DNA of 11,323 bases, taken from positions 1 through 11,323 of the forward strand of contig JAAHIA010000127.1 of assembly GCA_010671975.1 (NCBI GenBank), given 5' to 3'. Origin of the DNA: Leptolyngbya sp. SIO4C1 (lineage in GTDB: Bacteria; Cyanobacteriota; Cyanobacteriia; Phormidesmidales; Phormidesmidaceae). The position numbers and the translations under genes were made by a program. Positions 1-5,543 of this stretch are shown here, piece by piece. Below the pieces are notes generated by a model. It did not search any database, was not told the DNA's origin, and was given only the letters and a program-made list of their open reading frames with translations. How positions within the stretch are numbered: the stretch's first letter is position 1; each line of letters starts with the position of its first letter.

Positions 1-940
1 TAAACTGCTCCTGCAGCTCTTGGATGACAGCCTCTGTGACGTAGGGGGCCTGACTCGACCCAAAAGAAGTGATCTTACCGAGCTTGAGCGGCTGAACCTT
101 AGCAGCCTGCTCTTCTTCAGGCGTGATCCATCGCAGCTGCCGCATCCGCGCGAGGACAAGCGCCTGACGCTCTTTGGCAAGCTTATAGTCTACGAAAGGG
201 CTAAAGCCTTCTGGAGCCTGAATCAGGCCGGCCATCATCGCCGATTCGCCCAGAGTCAACTCTTTGGCAGACTTATTAAAATAGCTTTGCGCCGCTGTCT
301 CCGCGCCGTAGGTGTTGTGCCCCCAGTACACCTGATTGAGGTAGAGCTCTAAAATTTCGTTCTTTTCAAAAATTTGCTCAATTCGCAGCGAGAGGACGGC
401 TTCTACGACCTTACGGCTGATGGCCTGCTCAGGCGTCAAAAACAGGTTTTTGACCAGCTGCATGGTAATGGTCGACCCGCCCTGCACGGTACCGCCGGCC
501 TGCAGGTTAGCTAGCACGGCTCGGCCGATGCCGGTGGGATTGATGCCCTCGTGAGTATAGAAGCTGCTGTCTTCAATTGCCAGCACCGCCCGCTTCAAGT
601 GAGGAGAAATCTCGTTGAGGCCGATGACTTCGCGGTTGGCCTCGTCGTGCATGCTGTCGAGCAGCGTGCCATCAATGTCATAGATGTAGCTGGTCTCTGA
701 AGGAATGTAGTTTCGCAGCACGCGCACGTCCGGCAGATTGCGAAAGCTAATGGCGAGGCCCACTAGCCCGCCAGCAAGCATGGCGCTTGTCAGCATGGTG
801 ACCGACAGCAGCGTTGCACCGCTAATTTGCAGCACGTCTTGAATATGCTGCAGAATTTCTGGCGCTTTCGTGAGCTGCAGCTGCGATCGCCTTGGCGCTG
901 ACTGGTCACTGCTGGATTGACGAATCGTGTTAAATGCCAC
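1..940 (-). CDS. Class A penicillin-binding protein (PBP1A-like), N-terminal part
   Basis: This gene encodes a bifunctional peptidoglycan synthase that polymerises glycan strands from lipid II and normally cross-links them as well, anchored in the plasma membrane. I translated 313 residues by hand. A polar cytoplasmic tail covers about 1-40, one transmembrane segment about 42-66, and the GT51 glycosyltransferase domain about 95-270. GT51 signatures are intact: EDSSFYTHEG with the catalytic Glu at 123, GGSTITMQLVKN at 154-165, RKVVEAVLSLRIEQ at 176-189, LELYLNQVYWG at 197-207 and GESAMMAGLIQAP at 231-243. The start is GTG at 938-940. An in-frame TAA lies about 20 bases upstream and AAGGA sits about 11 bases upstream, so this start is well supported. 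The window edge removes the transpeptidase domain. The gene is divergent from tyrS. Class A is inferred from the GT51 and membrane-anchor layout; a monofunctional transglycosylase would normally be shorter. Confidence 0.93.
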   Translation of the reverse strand, partial: MAFNTIRQSSSDQSAPRRSQLQLTKAPEILQHIQDVLQISGATLLSVTMLTSAMLAGGLVGLAISFRNLPDVRVLRNYIPSETSYIYDIDGTLLDSMHDEANREVIGLNEISPHLKRAVLAIEDSSFYTHEGINPTGIGRAVLANLQAGGTVQGGSTITMQLVKNLFLTPEQAISRKVVEAVLSLRIEQIFEKNEILELYLNQVYWGHNTYGAETAAQSYFNKSAKELTLGESAMMAGLIQAPEGFSPFVDYKLAKERQALVLARMRQLRWITPEEEQAAKVQPLKLGKITSFGSSQAPYVTEAVIQELQEQF

Positions 941-991
941 TGTCGGGTTACGTCCTTGTTAAACTGAGATGGGCTTTCAAAGAGTCTTGAA

Positions 992-1019
992 ATTATATAG
1001 ATTGAACCGTGTATCGCAA
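992..1019 (-). promoter_or_regulatory. Putative sigma-70-type promoter of the penicillin-binding protein gene
   Basis: Read on the minus strand there is TTGCGA (1014-1019), a 16-base spacer and a perfect TATAAT (992-997). The -10 lies about 52 bases upstream of the GTG start at 940, leaving a short leader that contains the AAGGA ribosome binding site. The -35 matches consensus at only four of six positions. The call rests on the sequence pattern alone. Confidence 0.5.
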
Positions 1020-1043
1020 CTCTACACTTTAGAAGAAATTACT

Positions 1044-1077
1044 GGGCACCACTGCTAAGACAACAGCGGCGTTGCCC
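1044..1077. repeat. Imperfect hairpin in the PBP-tyrS intergenic region
   Basis: The arms GGGCACCACTGCT and AGCGGCGTTGCCC pair at 11 of 13 positions (one is a G-T wobble) around an 8-base loop. No T-run follows on either strand, so it is not a standard intrinsic terminator. It lies well upstream of tyrS and could be part of its leader if transcription starts before 1044. Confidence 0.35.
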
Positions 1078-1318
1078 TATAGATGCCTACAGACTACCCA
1101 CAATAGTTTCAGAACAAGCTTTGAGTAAATGATTTGAGCTGGCTGAGCTGCGATCGCAAGACTGAGCGCAAACTTTCAACCAATTCTGAGGCTGAGTGGG
1201 TCAAATTTACTCGTACTATAGATGATCTCCGCCAAATGTCCAGAGATTTTTGCAAACTTCTGCAATATTGGCAACCCAGAGCCTGTTTAAATTTTGTTTT
1301 GATGCGAAGAACCCAGCA

Positions 1319-2551
1319 ATGACAGTGGCTGCGAATATTTCATCCGATCCAAACCTGCAGTGGATTTACCGAGGCGTTACCGAAGTCTTTCCGGATCAGC
1401 CTGAGGCTAAGAGCCCAGACGAGAACCTGCTTGAGCGACTGCGCCAGACCGAGCGGCCGCTGCGCGTCAAGCTCGGCATTGACCCAACCGGGGCGGAAAT
1501 TCACGTCGGCCATAGCATTCCGGTGCGAAAGCTGCGCGCCTTTCAAGACGCCGGGCATACGGCCGTGCTGATTATCGGCGACTTTACCGCGCGGATTGGC
1601 GACCCCACCGGCAAATCGGAAGTGCGCAAGCAGCTGAGCGCAGCTGAAGTCAAAGCCAACGCAGAAACTTATTTAGAGCAGGTGCGGCCCATTCTAGACT
1701 TTGATACGCCAGGTCGCTTAGAGATTCGCTATAACTCGGAATGGCTCTCGGGACTAGACCTCAGCCAGATACTAGCGCTGCTTGGCACCATGACGGTAGG
1801 GCAAATGCTCGCCAAAGAAGGTTTTGCCAATCGCTATGAGCAGGGCAGCCCGGTTTACCTGCATGAATTTCTCTATCCGCTGATGCAGGGCTACGATTCG
1901 GTCGCGGTTGAGTCTGATATTGAGCTAGGCGGCACCGATCAAAAGTTCAACATTGCCGTGGGGCGCGATCTGCAGCGGCACTTTGGCCTGCGGCCCCAGT
2001 TTGGCATGCTGCTGCCGCTGCTGCTAGGAACAGACGGGGCCCAAAAAATGTCGAAGTCGCTCGGCAACTACGTCGGGCTGCAGGAAGATCCGCTCTCGAT
2101 GTATTCCAAGCTAGAAAAAGTGCCAGACAGCTTAATTAAGGACTACTTTGAGCTGCTGACGCGGCTGCCGCTAGAGAGCCTGCCGACCAATCCGCGCGAC
2201 TGCCAAAAGCTGCTGGCGCTAGAGGTGACTGGCCAGTTTCACGGCAAACCGGCAGCTGAACAGGCTCAGCAGGATGCAATCACGCTGGTACAGGGCAACG
2301 CCGGTGCAGCCGAAGCGGTGCCAGAGTTTTCGCTAAGCGAGGTAAACTTTCCAGCGAAGCTATTCTACCTGCTTGGGGCCACGCCGCTCTGCAGCGGCAG
2401 CAGCGATGCTCGCCGACAAATCCAAGGCGGTGCAGTCAAGCTAGAGGGTGAGAAAATGGGCGATCCAAACCTGACGTTTGACGGACCAGATGCGCTAGAG
2501 GGGAAGGTGCTGCAGGTGGGGAAGAAGAAGTTTGTGCGACTGGTGGGGTAG
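1319..2551 (+). CDS. tyrS: Tyrosyl-tRNA synthetase
   Basis: This cytoplasmic class I aminoacyl-tRNA synthetase charges tRNA-Tyr with tyrosine using ATP. From the ATG at 1319 it has 410 residues, a normal bacterial length. The Rossmann catalytic domain carries the HIGH-type signature HVGH at 62-65 within IDPTGAEIHVGHSIPVRKL, followed by DFTARIGDPTGKS. The KMSKS loop is intact at 243-247. The C-terminal 70 residues or so, including GGAVKLEGEKMGDP, look like the S4-type RNA-binding domain. The frame stays open upstream to a TTG at 1250, but ATG 1319 gives the expected N-terminus; the ribosome binding site there is weak (GAAGA). pyrF follows after 41 bases on the same strand, suggesting cotranscription. 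The length and HVGH form suggest the TyrZ-type branch, although that is a judgement by eye. Confidence 0.96.
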   Translation: MTVAANISSDPNLQWIYRGVTEVFPDQPEAKSPDENLLERLRQTERPLRVKLGIDPTGAEIHVGHSIPVRKLRAFQDAGHTAVLIIGDFTARIGDPTGKSEVRKQLSAAEVKANAETYLEQVRPILDFDTPGRLEIRYNSEWLSGLDLSQILALLGTMTVGQMLAKEGFANRYEQGSPVYLHEFLYPLMQGYDSVAVESDIELGGTDQKFNIAVGRDLQRHFGLRPQFGMLLPLLLGTDGAQKMSKSLGNYVGLQEDPLSMYSKLEKVPDSLIKDYFELLTRLPLESLPTNPRDCQKLLALEVTGQFHGKPAAEQAQQDAITLVQGNAGAAEAVPEFSLSEVNFPAKLFYLLGATPLCSGSSDARRQIQGGAVKLEGEKMGDPNLTFDGPDALEGKVLQVGKKKFVRLVG

Positions 2552-2592
2552 GGGAATTTTGGATTTTGGCGGGTAGCGATGGGGGTAGATAG

Positions 2593-3339
2593 GTGAGTGA
2601 GTGGTTGGAGAGGCGGCCGGAGGAGCGAATTATTGTGCCGCTGGATGTGGCGGATGAGGCCGCTGCGATCGCGATGCTGGATCGGCTGCCGCAGGTGACC
2701 TTTTGGAAGGTGGGGCTAGAGCTGTTTGTCAGCTGCGGGCCGGTGATTTTGGAGCGGCTTCAGGCGCGGCAGAAGCGGATTTTTCTCGATCTTAAATTTC
2801 ACGACATTCCGAATACGATGGCGGGAGCCTGTCGATCGGCAGCGCGCTACGGCGTGGATTTGATTACGGTGCATGCGCCAGCGGGAAAGGCGGCACTAGC
2901 AGCGGCGCAGCAGGCGGCAGTGGTGGGGGCACAGGCGGCCGGTGTTAGCCCGCCTAGCTTGATTGCGGTGACGCTGCTGACCAGCATCAGCTCGAGGACG
3001 CTGGCGTTTGAGCTGAAGGTGCCGCTAGAGCTGAATGACTATGCGCTGCAGATGGCGCTGCTAGCCCAGGAAAGCGGGCTGAGTGGTGCTGTTTGCTCAC
3101 CGCAGGAAGCACAGCCGCTGCGGCAGATTTGCGGCGATGAGTTTTTGCTGGTCTGTCCGGGCGTGCGCCCTAGCTGGGCTACCAAGGGCGATCAGCAGCG
3201 GGCGATGACGCCAGCCGCTGCGATTCAGGCGGGGGCGAGCTATTTGGTGATTGGTCGCCCGATTACGCAGGCGGCCGATCCGCAGGCGGCCTTTGAAAAA
3301 GTTTGCGAAGAGATTGCGGCAGGAGCGAGCACAGCATGA
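2593..3339 (+). CDS. pyrF: Orotidine 5'-phosphate decarboxylase
   Basis: This enzyme catalyses the last step of de novo UMP synthesis, decarboxylating OMP to UMP in the cytoplasm. The protein has 248 residues, as expected for the bacterial group I enzyme, which forms a TIM barrel. The active-site signature IFLDLKFHDIPNT spans 63-75, with Asp66, Lys68 and Asp71 as the charged catalytic network. An early strand motif VPLDVADE lies at 15-22. The C-terminal phosphate-binding strands PGVRPSW and LVIGRPIT are present. The start is GTG at 2593 because the nearby ATG at 2579 runs into a stop after five codons. A G-rich stretch (GGGGGTAG) precedes it. It is 41 bases downstream of tyrS, and its TGA overlaps the next gene's ATG, so translation of the two is probably coupled. 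Confidence 0.96.
   Translation: MSEWLERRPEERIIVPLDVADEAAAIAMLDRLPQVTFWKVGLELFVSCGPVILERLQARQKRIFLDLKFHDIPNTMAGACRSAARYGVDLITVHAPAGKAALAAAQQAAVVGAQAAGVSPPSLIAVTLLTSISSRTLAFELKVPLELNDYALQMALLAQESGLSGAVCSPQEAQPLRQICGDEFLLVCPGVRPSWATKGDQQRAMTPAAAIQAGASYLVIGRPITQAADPQAAFEKVCEEIAAGASTA
3321..3325 (+). promoter_or_regulatory. Ribosome binding site inside the pyrF 3' end
   Basis: AGGAG with a 10-base spacer to ATG 3336 lies within the last codons of pyrF. It decides the start of the secreted protein in favour of 3336 over the upstream TTG at 3303. Confidence 0.65.
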
Positions 3340-3947
3340 GCCAGCGGGTGGTCAGCGCGATCGCGGCTTTTCTCCTACCTTTGCTGGGTCAGTCAGTCGT
3401 GGCTCAGGCCCCGGATGAATCCGCTGAGCCGAGCCGGTCGCTGCAATCGCAAACCGACTGCCCTGAGGATCTAGCTGTCCTGACTCAGCTGCTGCTGCGA
3501 GATTTGCCAGGCTACGCCAACCGCGTCCTGCAGCGCGCCCTAGGCGAAGTCCCGGATCCTGAACTAGCGCTGTCTTTAGAACAGTATCGCCCGCCTACCG
3601 TACTGATAGCGGGCGAGGCCGAGCGCAAACCAATTGACGTGGCCGAGCAGGTCTATACGACTGATATTTCGGCGATGAACACGACCACTCAGCTCTTTTT
3701 TACAACCTTAGAGCGGGAGTATAGCGGCACGCGGTTCAACGACATTCAGCACTTTCACTGGCTATTCTTAGTGCCTAGCGAGACGGGCTGGCGGCTAGCG
3801 TTTATGTTCTCTACCATCGATGATACAGAATCGCTGCGGCCTATTTTGCCGCTGCGAGAAAGCAGCGGTGGCAGCATTGGTCAGGCAGTGCAGCTCTGGC
3901 TGCGAGACTGCCGCGCCGGGACCGTTCGCTCGCCAGTAGAAGAGTGA
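3336..3947 (+). CDS. Secreted hypothetical protein, translationally coupled to pyrF
   Basis: I do not recognise a named family. The 203-residue product starts with a classic signal peptide: an Arg at residue 4, a hydrophobic core at about 7-18 and the likely cleavage motif AQA at about 24-26, so it should be periplasmic, thylakoid-lumenal or exported. The mature part has two cysteines, in TDCPED near the start and LRDCRAG near the C-terminus, which could form a disulfide. An aromatic stretch HFHWLFLV lies in the middle. The ATG at 3336 overlaps the pyrF stop (ATGA) and is preceded by AGGAG at 3321-3325 with a 10-base spacer. The frame is open back to a TTG at 3303 inside pyrF, but that would spoil the signal peptide. 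The gene is convergent with the small ORF at 3957-4151, with nine bases between them. Confidence 0.85.
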   Translation: MSQRVVSAIAAFLLPLLGQSVVAQAPDESAEPSRSLQSQTDCPEDLAVLTQLLLRDLPGYANRVLQRALGEVPDPELALSLEQYRPPTVLIAGEAERKPIDVAEQVYTTDISAMNTTTQLFFTTLEREYSGTRFNDIQHFHWLFLVPSETGWRLAFMFSTIDDTESLRPILPLRESSGGSIGQAVQLWLRDCRAGTVRSPVEE

Positions 3948-3956
3948 GCCCGCGCT

Positions 3957-4151
3957 CTATTGGTCACTTTCGTCAGCACGAGCCGTTGCTTGCTTATTCT
4001 CAGGCGTATTGTCACGGCGAAAATCAGCCTCTGTCTCAGGCACAATTTTGCGCGCATCGGCTTCGGGCTTTGCGGCTGTGTCAATTTCGTCGCTGCCGTT
4101 CGTATTTGGCTTCATGGCAATGCTGTCATGGCTTTCGTAACCGCTAGGCAT
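3957..4151 (-). CDS. Small acidic, probably disordered hypothetical protein
   Basis: This is a 64-residue open frame with ATG at 4149-4151 and TAG at 3957-3959. The product is very hydrophilic and rich in Asp, Glu, Ala, Asn and Thr, with no hydrophobic core, no cysteine and no recognisable motif, so it is probably intrinsically disordered. The main support for it being real is a good ribosome binding site, GAGGA, eight bases before the ATG, together with a protein-like composition. Overlapping frames on both strands give basic or erratic sequences without such a site. It lies 99 bases downstream of the RemA-like gene on the same strand and may share its transcript. A 21-bp inverted repeat sits at 4171-4191 in its leader. 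Function is unknown. It could still be a chance frame. Confidence 0.55.
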   Translation of the reverse strand: MPSGYESHDSIAMKPNTNGSDEIDTAAKPEADARKIVPETEADFRRDNTPENKQATARADESDQ

Positions 4152-4159
4152 AGGAAAAT

Positions 4160-4164
4160 TCCTC
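4160..4164 (-). promoter_or_regulatory. Ribosome binding site that can fold with the start region of the small ORF
   Basis: On the minus strand GAGGA lies eight bases before the ATG at 4151. AGGA of this site is followed by ATTT and then TCCT directly abutting the ATG, so a four-base-pair stem with a four-base loop could mask the site. It supports the start choice; whether the small stem matters is unknown. Confidence 0.5.
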
Positions 4165-4170
4165 GCTATG

Positions 4171-4191
4171 TGTCTAATAACAGCTTAGACA
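4171..4191. repeat. 21-bp inverted repeat upstream of the small ORF
   Basis: TGTCTAA at 4171-4177 and TTAGACA at 4185-4191 are perfect seven-base arms around a seven-base centre. The repeat sits 20 bases upstream of the ATG at 4151, a position suited to an operator or a leader hairpin. No T-run follows it, so it is not a standard terminator. Confidence 0.45.
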
Positions 4192-4220
4192 AGCCAACTG
4201 CCTTTTTTGCCTATCTGCTA

Positions 4221-4232
4221 GGGTAGCTACCC
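4221..4232. repeat. 12-bp perfect palindrome after the RemA-like gene
   Basis: GGGTAGCTACCC reads the same on both strands and lies 18 bases beyond the stop of the RemA-like gene at 4251. As RNA it would form only a four-base-pair stem. A run of six A residues on the minus strand lies about 15 bases further on, with no T-run, so a terminator function is not supported. Confidence 0.35.
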
Positions 4233-4250
4233 ATCTTCAGAAAGAAGGAT

Positions 4251-4628
4251 TTAGGCAGCCTCTGCGATCGCGCTTTCACCAATGACTTCGCGAATGCGCT
4301 GCTCTAACAGGTCTAAATCGAGGCCGCCCTCATCGCGGCAGATGCGGCGCACGGTGCGGTTCACATTGCTCAGATCGAGCAGCAGATCGCTGAGAATGTC
4401 CTGCTGCTGCCGTGCCTGGGTGACTTCCGGTGGCTCCTGCACCAGGTCGCGCACAATGGAATCTTCAGCCCGAGAGGCGACAATCGGCGCTTCGCGCTCT
4501 TCTAGGTAGACCAGCGTGCGGTGGCCGGGGCCTCGTTCTGCCTCGATTGGCACAACGGCGGTTACCTGATCAGAGCGGACATATTTGCCATAGCCGAGGT
4601 GAACTAGGGCATGAGGTTTAACGTTCAT
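4251..4628 (-). CDS. RemA/DUF370-like hypothetical protein
   Basis: The 125-residue product has two parts. Residues about 8-62 (VHLGYGKYVRSDQVTAVVPI, then GHRTLVYL and PIVASRAEDSIVRDLV) resemble by eye the RemA/DUF370 pattern of a G-[FY]-G-[NK]-x-V opening strand, an R-T-x-x-V strand and a final V-x-S strand. RemA of Bacillus subtilis is a DNA-binding activator of biofilm matrix genes. Residues about 70-125 form a charged, heptad-like helical tail (QARQQQDILSDLLLDL, then LLEQRIREVI) not found in Bacillus RemA, possibly for oligomerisation. The family link is tentative. The ATG is at 4626-4628 with no clear ribosome binding site, and an 11-bp tandem repeat lies directly upstream. The gene is divergent from the DUF29 gene. 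A purely cyanobacterial uncharacterised family is the alternative. Confidence 0.75.
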   Translation of the reverse strand: MNVKPHALVHLGYGKYVRSDQVTAVVPIEAERGPGHRTLVYLEEREAPIVASRAEDSIVRDLVQEPPEVTQARQQQDILSDLLLDLSNVNRTVRRICRDEGGLDLDLLEQRIREVIGESAIAEAA

Positions 4629-4638
4629 AGTTGCTACG

Positions 4639-4660
4639 AGGCTTGCTATAGGCTTGCTAT
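4639..4660. repeat. 11-bp tandem repeat upstream of the RemA-like gene
   Basis: Two perfect head-to-tail copies of AGGCTTGCTAT occupy 4639-4649 and 4650-4660, ending 11 bases from the ATG at 4628. On the sense (minus) strand the unit reads ATAGCAAGCCT, and a degraded TAGCAA continues towards the start codon. It lies in the leader or at the promoter-proximal edge and could bind a regulator or be a slippage duplication. Confidence 0.6.
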
Positions 4661-4780
4661 CAAACAGGGCTTACCTCTCTATTTTGACAAATTCTAAAAT
4701 AACTTGAAGTGCTTGCCATGAGGGGAGTTTACTACTTTTTTGTAGGGGGTTTCCCACTGCATTTAGGATTTTTAGAAGTA

Positions 4781-4823
4781 CGGGCTAAGGAGCGTAGCTT
4801 GCATAATGGTAGCTAAGCGCCCG
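4781..4823. repeat. Imperfect inverted repeat upstream of the DUF29 gene
   Basis: CGGGC at 4781-4785 pairs with GCCCG at 4819-4823, and TAGCT at 4795-4799 pairs with AGCTA at 4811-4815, with unpaired bases between. The structure ends 16 bases before the ATG at 4840, so it would lie in the mRNA leader. It contains a possible -10 element, CATAAT (4802-4807), in its loop but no matching -35. Confidence 0.3.
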
Positions 4824-4839
4824 ATGAAGAACTTTTAAT

Positions 4840-5298
4840 ATGGAAGCTTTTTCTCAGCCAGCGGCTCATAGCCTGTATGAAACTGACTATCTGCAGTGGA
4901 TAGAGACCACGCTAGCAAAGCTGCGTCAGCAGAAGTATGCGCAGGTAGACTGGGCCAATTTGATTGAAGAAATCGAAGATATGGGCAAGCGAGAGCGCCG
5001 CAGCTTGGAGAGTAACTTGGTAATCTTGCTGCTGCACTTACTCAAATGGCAGTATCAGCCAACACTTAGAAGCGGCAGCTGGGCTGGGAGCATTTTTGAG
5101 CATCGTAGACGAATTAGGAAGGCGCTGCAGACTTCTCCTAGCCTTGAGTTCTATCTCAACGAAGTTTTTACTGAAGCCTATGGGGATGCGCTTAAGCAGG
5201 CAGCGGCTGAGACAGGACTGTCTCGTGAAAGGTTTCCTTCGGACTGCCCCTACCAGCTCACGCAGGTGATGGACGAAGATTTTCTGCCTGAGCTGTGA
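4840..5298 (+). CDS. DUF29 family protein
   Basis: DUF29 proteins are small, mostly alpha-helical proteins of unknown function found in many copies in cyanobacterial genomes. This 152-residue sequence has the family hallmarks: YETDYLQWIETTLAKLRQ near the N-terminus, DWANLIEEIEDMGKRERRSLES in the middle (about 45-66), then LLLHLLKWQYQP and SWAGSIFEHRRRIRKAL, and the C-terminal pattern Y..A...A..ETGLS...FP..CPY. The length matches the family. The ATG at 4840 has no strong ribosome binding site (GAAGA about 10 bases upstream). The gene is isolated, divergent from the RemA-like gene and convergent with the uracil-DNA glycosylase gene. A decayed fragment resembling a Uma2-family gene lies directly downstream on the opposite strand. 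Confidence 0.92.
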   Translation: MEAFSQPAAHSLYETDYLQWIETTLAKLRQQKYAQVDWANLIEEIEDMGKRERRSLESNLVILLLHLLKWQYQPTLRSGSWAGSIFEHRRRIRKALQTSPSLEFYLNEVFTEAYGDALKQAAAETGLSRERFPSDCPYQLTQVMDEDFLPEL

Positions 5299-5302
5299 AG
5301 CT

Positions 5303-5494
5303 TAAGCGAAAAGTTTGTAGCGAAACTTGTAAGTTGAGCGCGCCGTCAATAACGTTGCCGGTGCTATAGACTTTGCGATCGCACATCGACTGATAAACCG
5401 CAATAGACGCCAAGACTGGGTCAACCAGCCAGCAAGATTGAATGCCTATGGCAAAAAAGTAGCTAGCTGTTCTATTCCTGTTTGAACCATAGGG
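5303..5494 (-). pseudogene. Decayed fragment resembling a Uma2 (DUF820) family C-terminus
   Basis: Read on the minus strand, the frame from 5494 down to 5261 is open for 78 codons, but it has no start codon and is bounded upstream by a TAG at 5495-5497. The part from 5461 to 5303 translates to YFFAIGIQSCWLVDPVLASI and continues to GNVIDGALNLQVSLQTFRL. Uma2 proteins (PD-(D/E)xK-fold putative endonucleases, abundant in cyanobacteria) typically have a Y-A-x-I-G-I-x-E-Y-W-[LI]-V-D-P strand in this region and end shortly after an L-x-x-L-F segment. The catalytic N-terminal two thirds are absent, so this is a remnant, not a gene. The open frame runs on to overlap the last 38 bases of the DUF29 gene. 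The match is by eye, with the strongest part being IG-(x)-WLVDP. Confidence 0.5.
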
Positions 5495-5543
5495 CTACGC
5501 TGCGTCCCGATACACTGCCCAACATATCGATGGTAGCAAAGCC

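Larger units (their letters stand above)
941..1318. other. Divergent intergenic region between PBP gene and tyrS
   Basis: This 378-base stretch holds the minus-strand promoter of the penicillin-binding protein gene (992-1019), an imperfect hairpin (1044-1077) and one HIP1 octamer (1150-1157). A short plus-strand open frame (1134-1322, TTG start) ends in an ATGA overlap with tyrS. I could not identify a convincing tyrS promoter; TATAGA at 1217-1222 is a possible -10 with no recognisable -35. I see no T-box-like leader and no RNA gene. Confidence 0.6.

Noticed and set aside
20..352. Plus-strand open frame of 110 codons at the left edge
   Set aside because: It is antisense to the GT51 domain of the penicillin-binding protein, whose conserved motifs fix the true frame on the minus strand.
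3881..4226. Alternative open frames overlapping the small acidic ORF (minus 3881-4084; plus 3944-4147 and 3960-4226)
   Set aside because: Their products are erratic and Arg/Cys-rich, they lack ribosome binding sites, and one runs into the secreted-protein gene. The minus frame at 3957-4151 has the best start signal.
4221..4232. GGGTAGCTACCC as an intrinsic terminator
   Set aside because: The stem would be only four base pairs with no T-run after it on either strand.
4684..4712. Perfect TTGACA at 4684-4689 as a plus-strand promoter for the DUF29 gene
   Set aside because: No acceptable -10 lies 16-18 bases downstream (AAGTGC), and the next TAAAAT is only five bases away.
5311..5328. AAGTTT-GTAGCG-AAACTT inverted repeat after the DUF29 gene as a terminator
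   Set aside because: It is AT-rich with six base pairs, has no following T-run, and is explained as part of the Uma2-like remnant.
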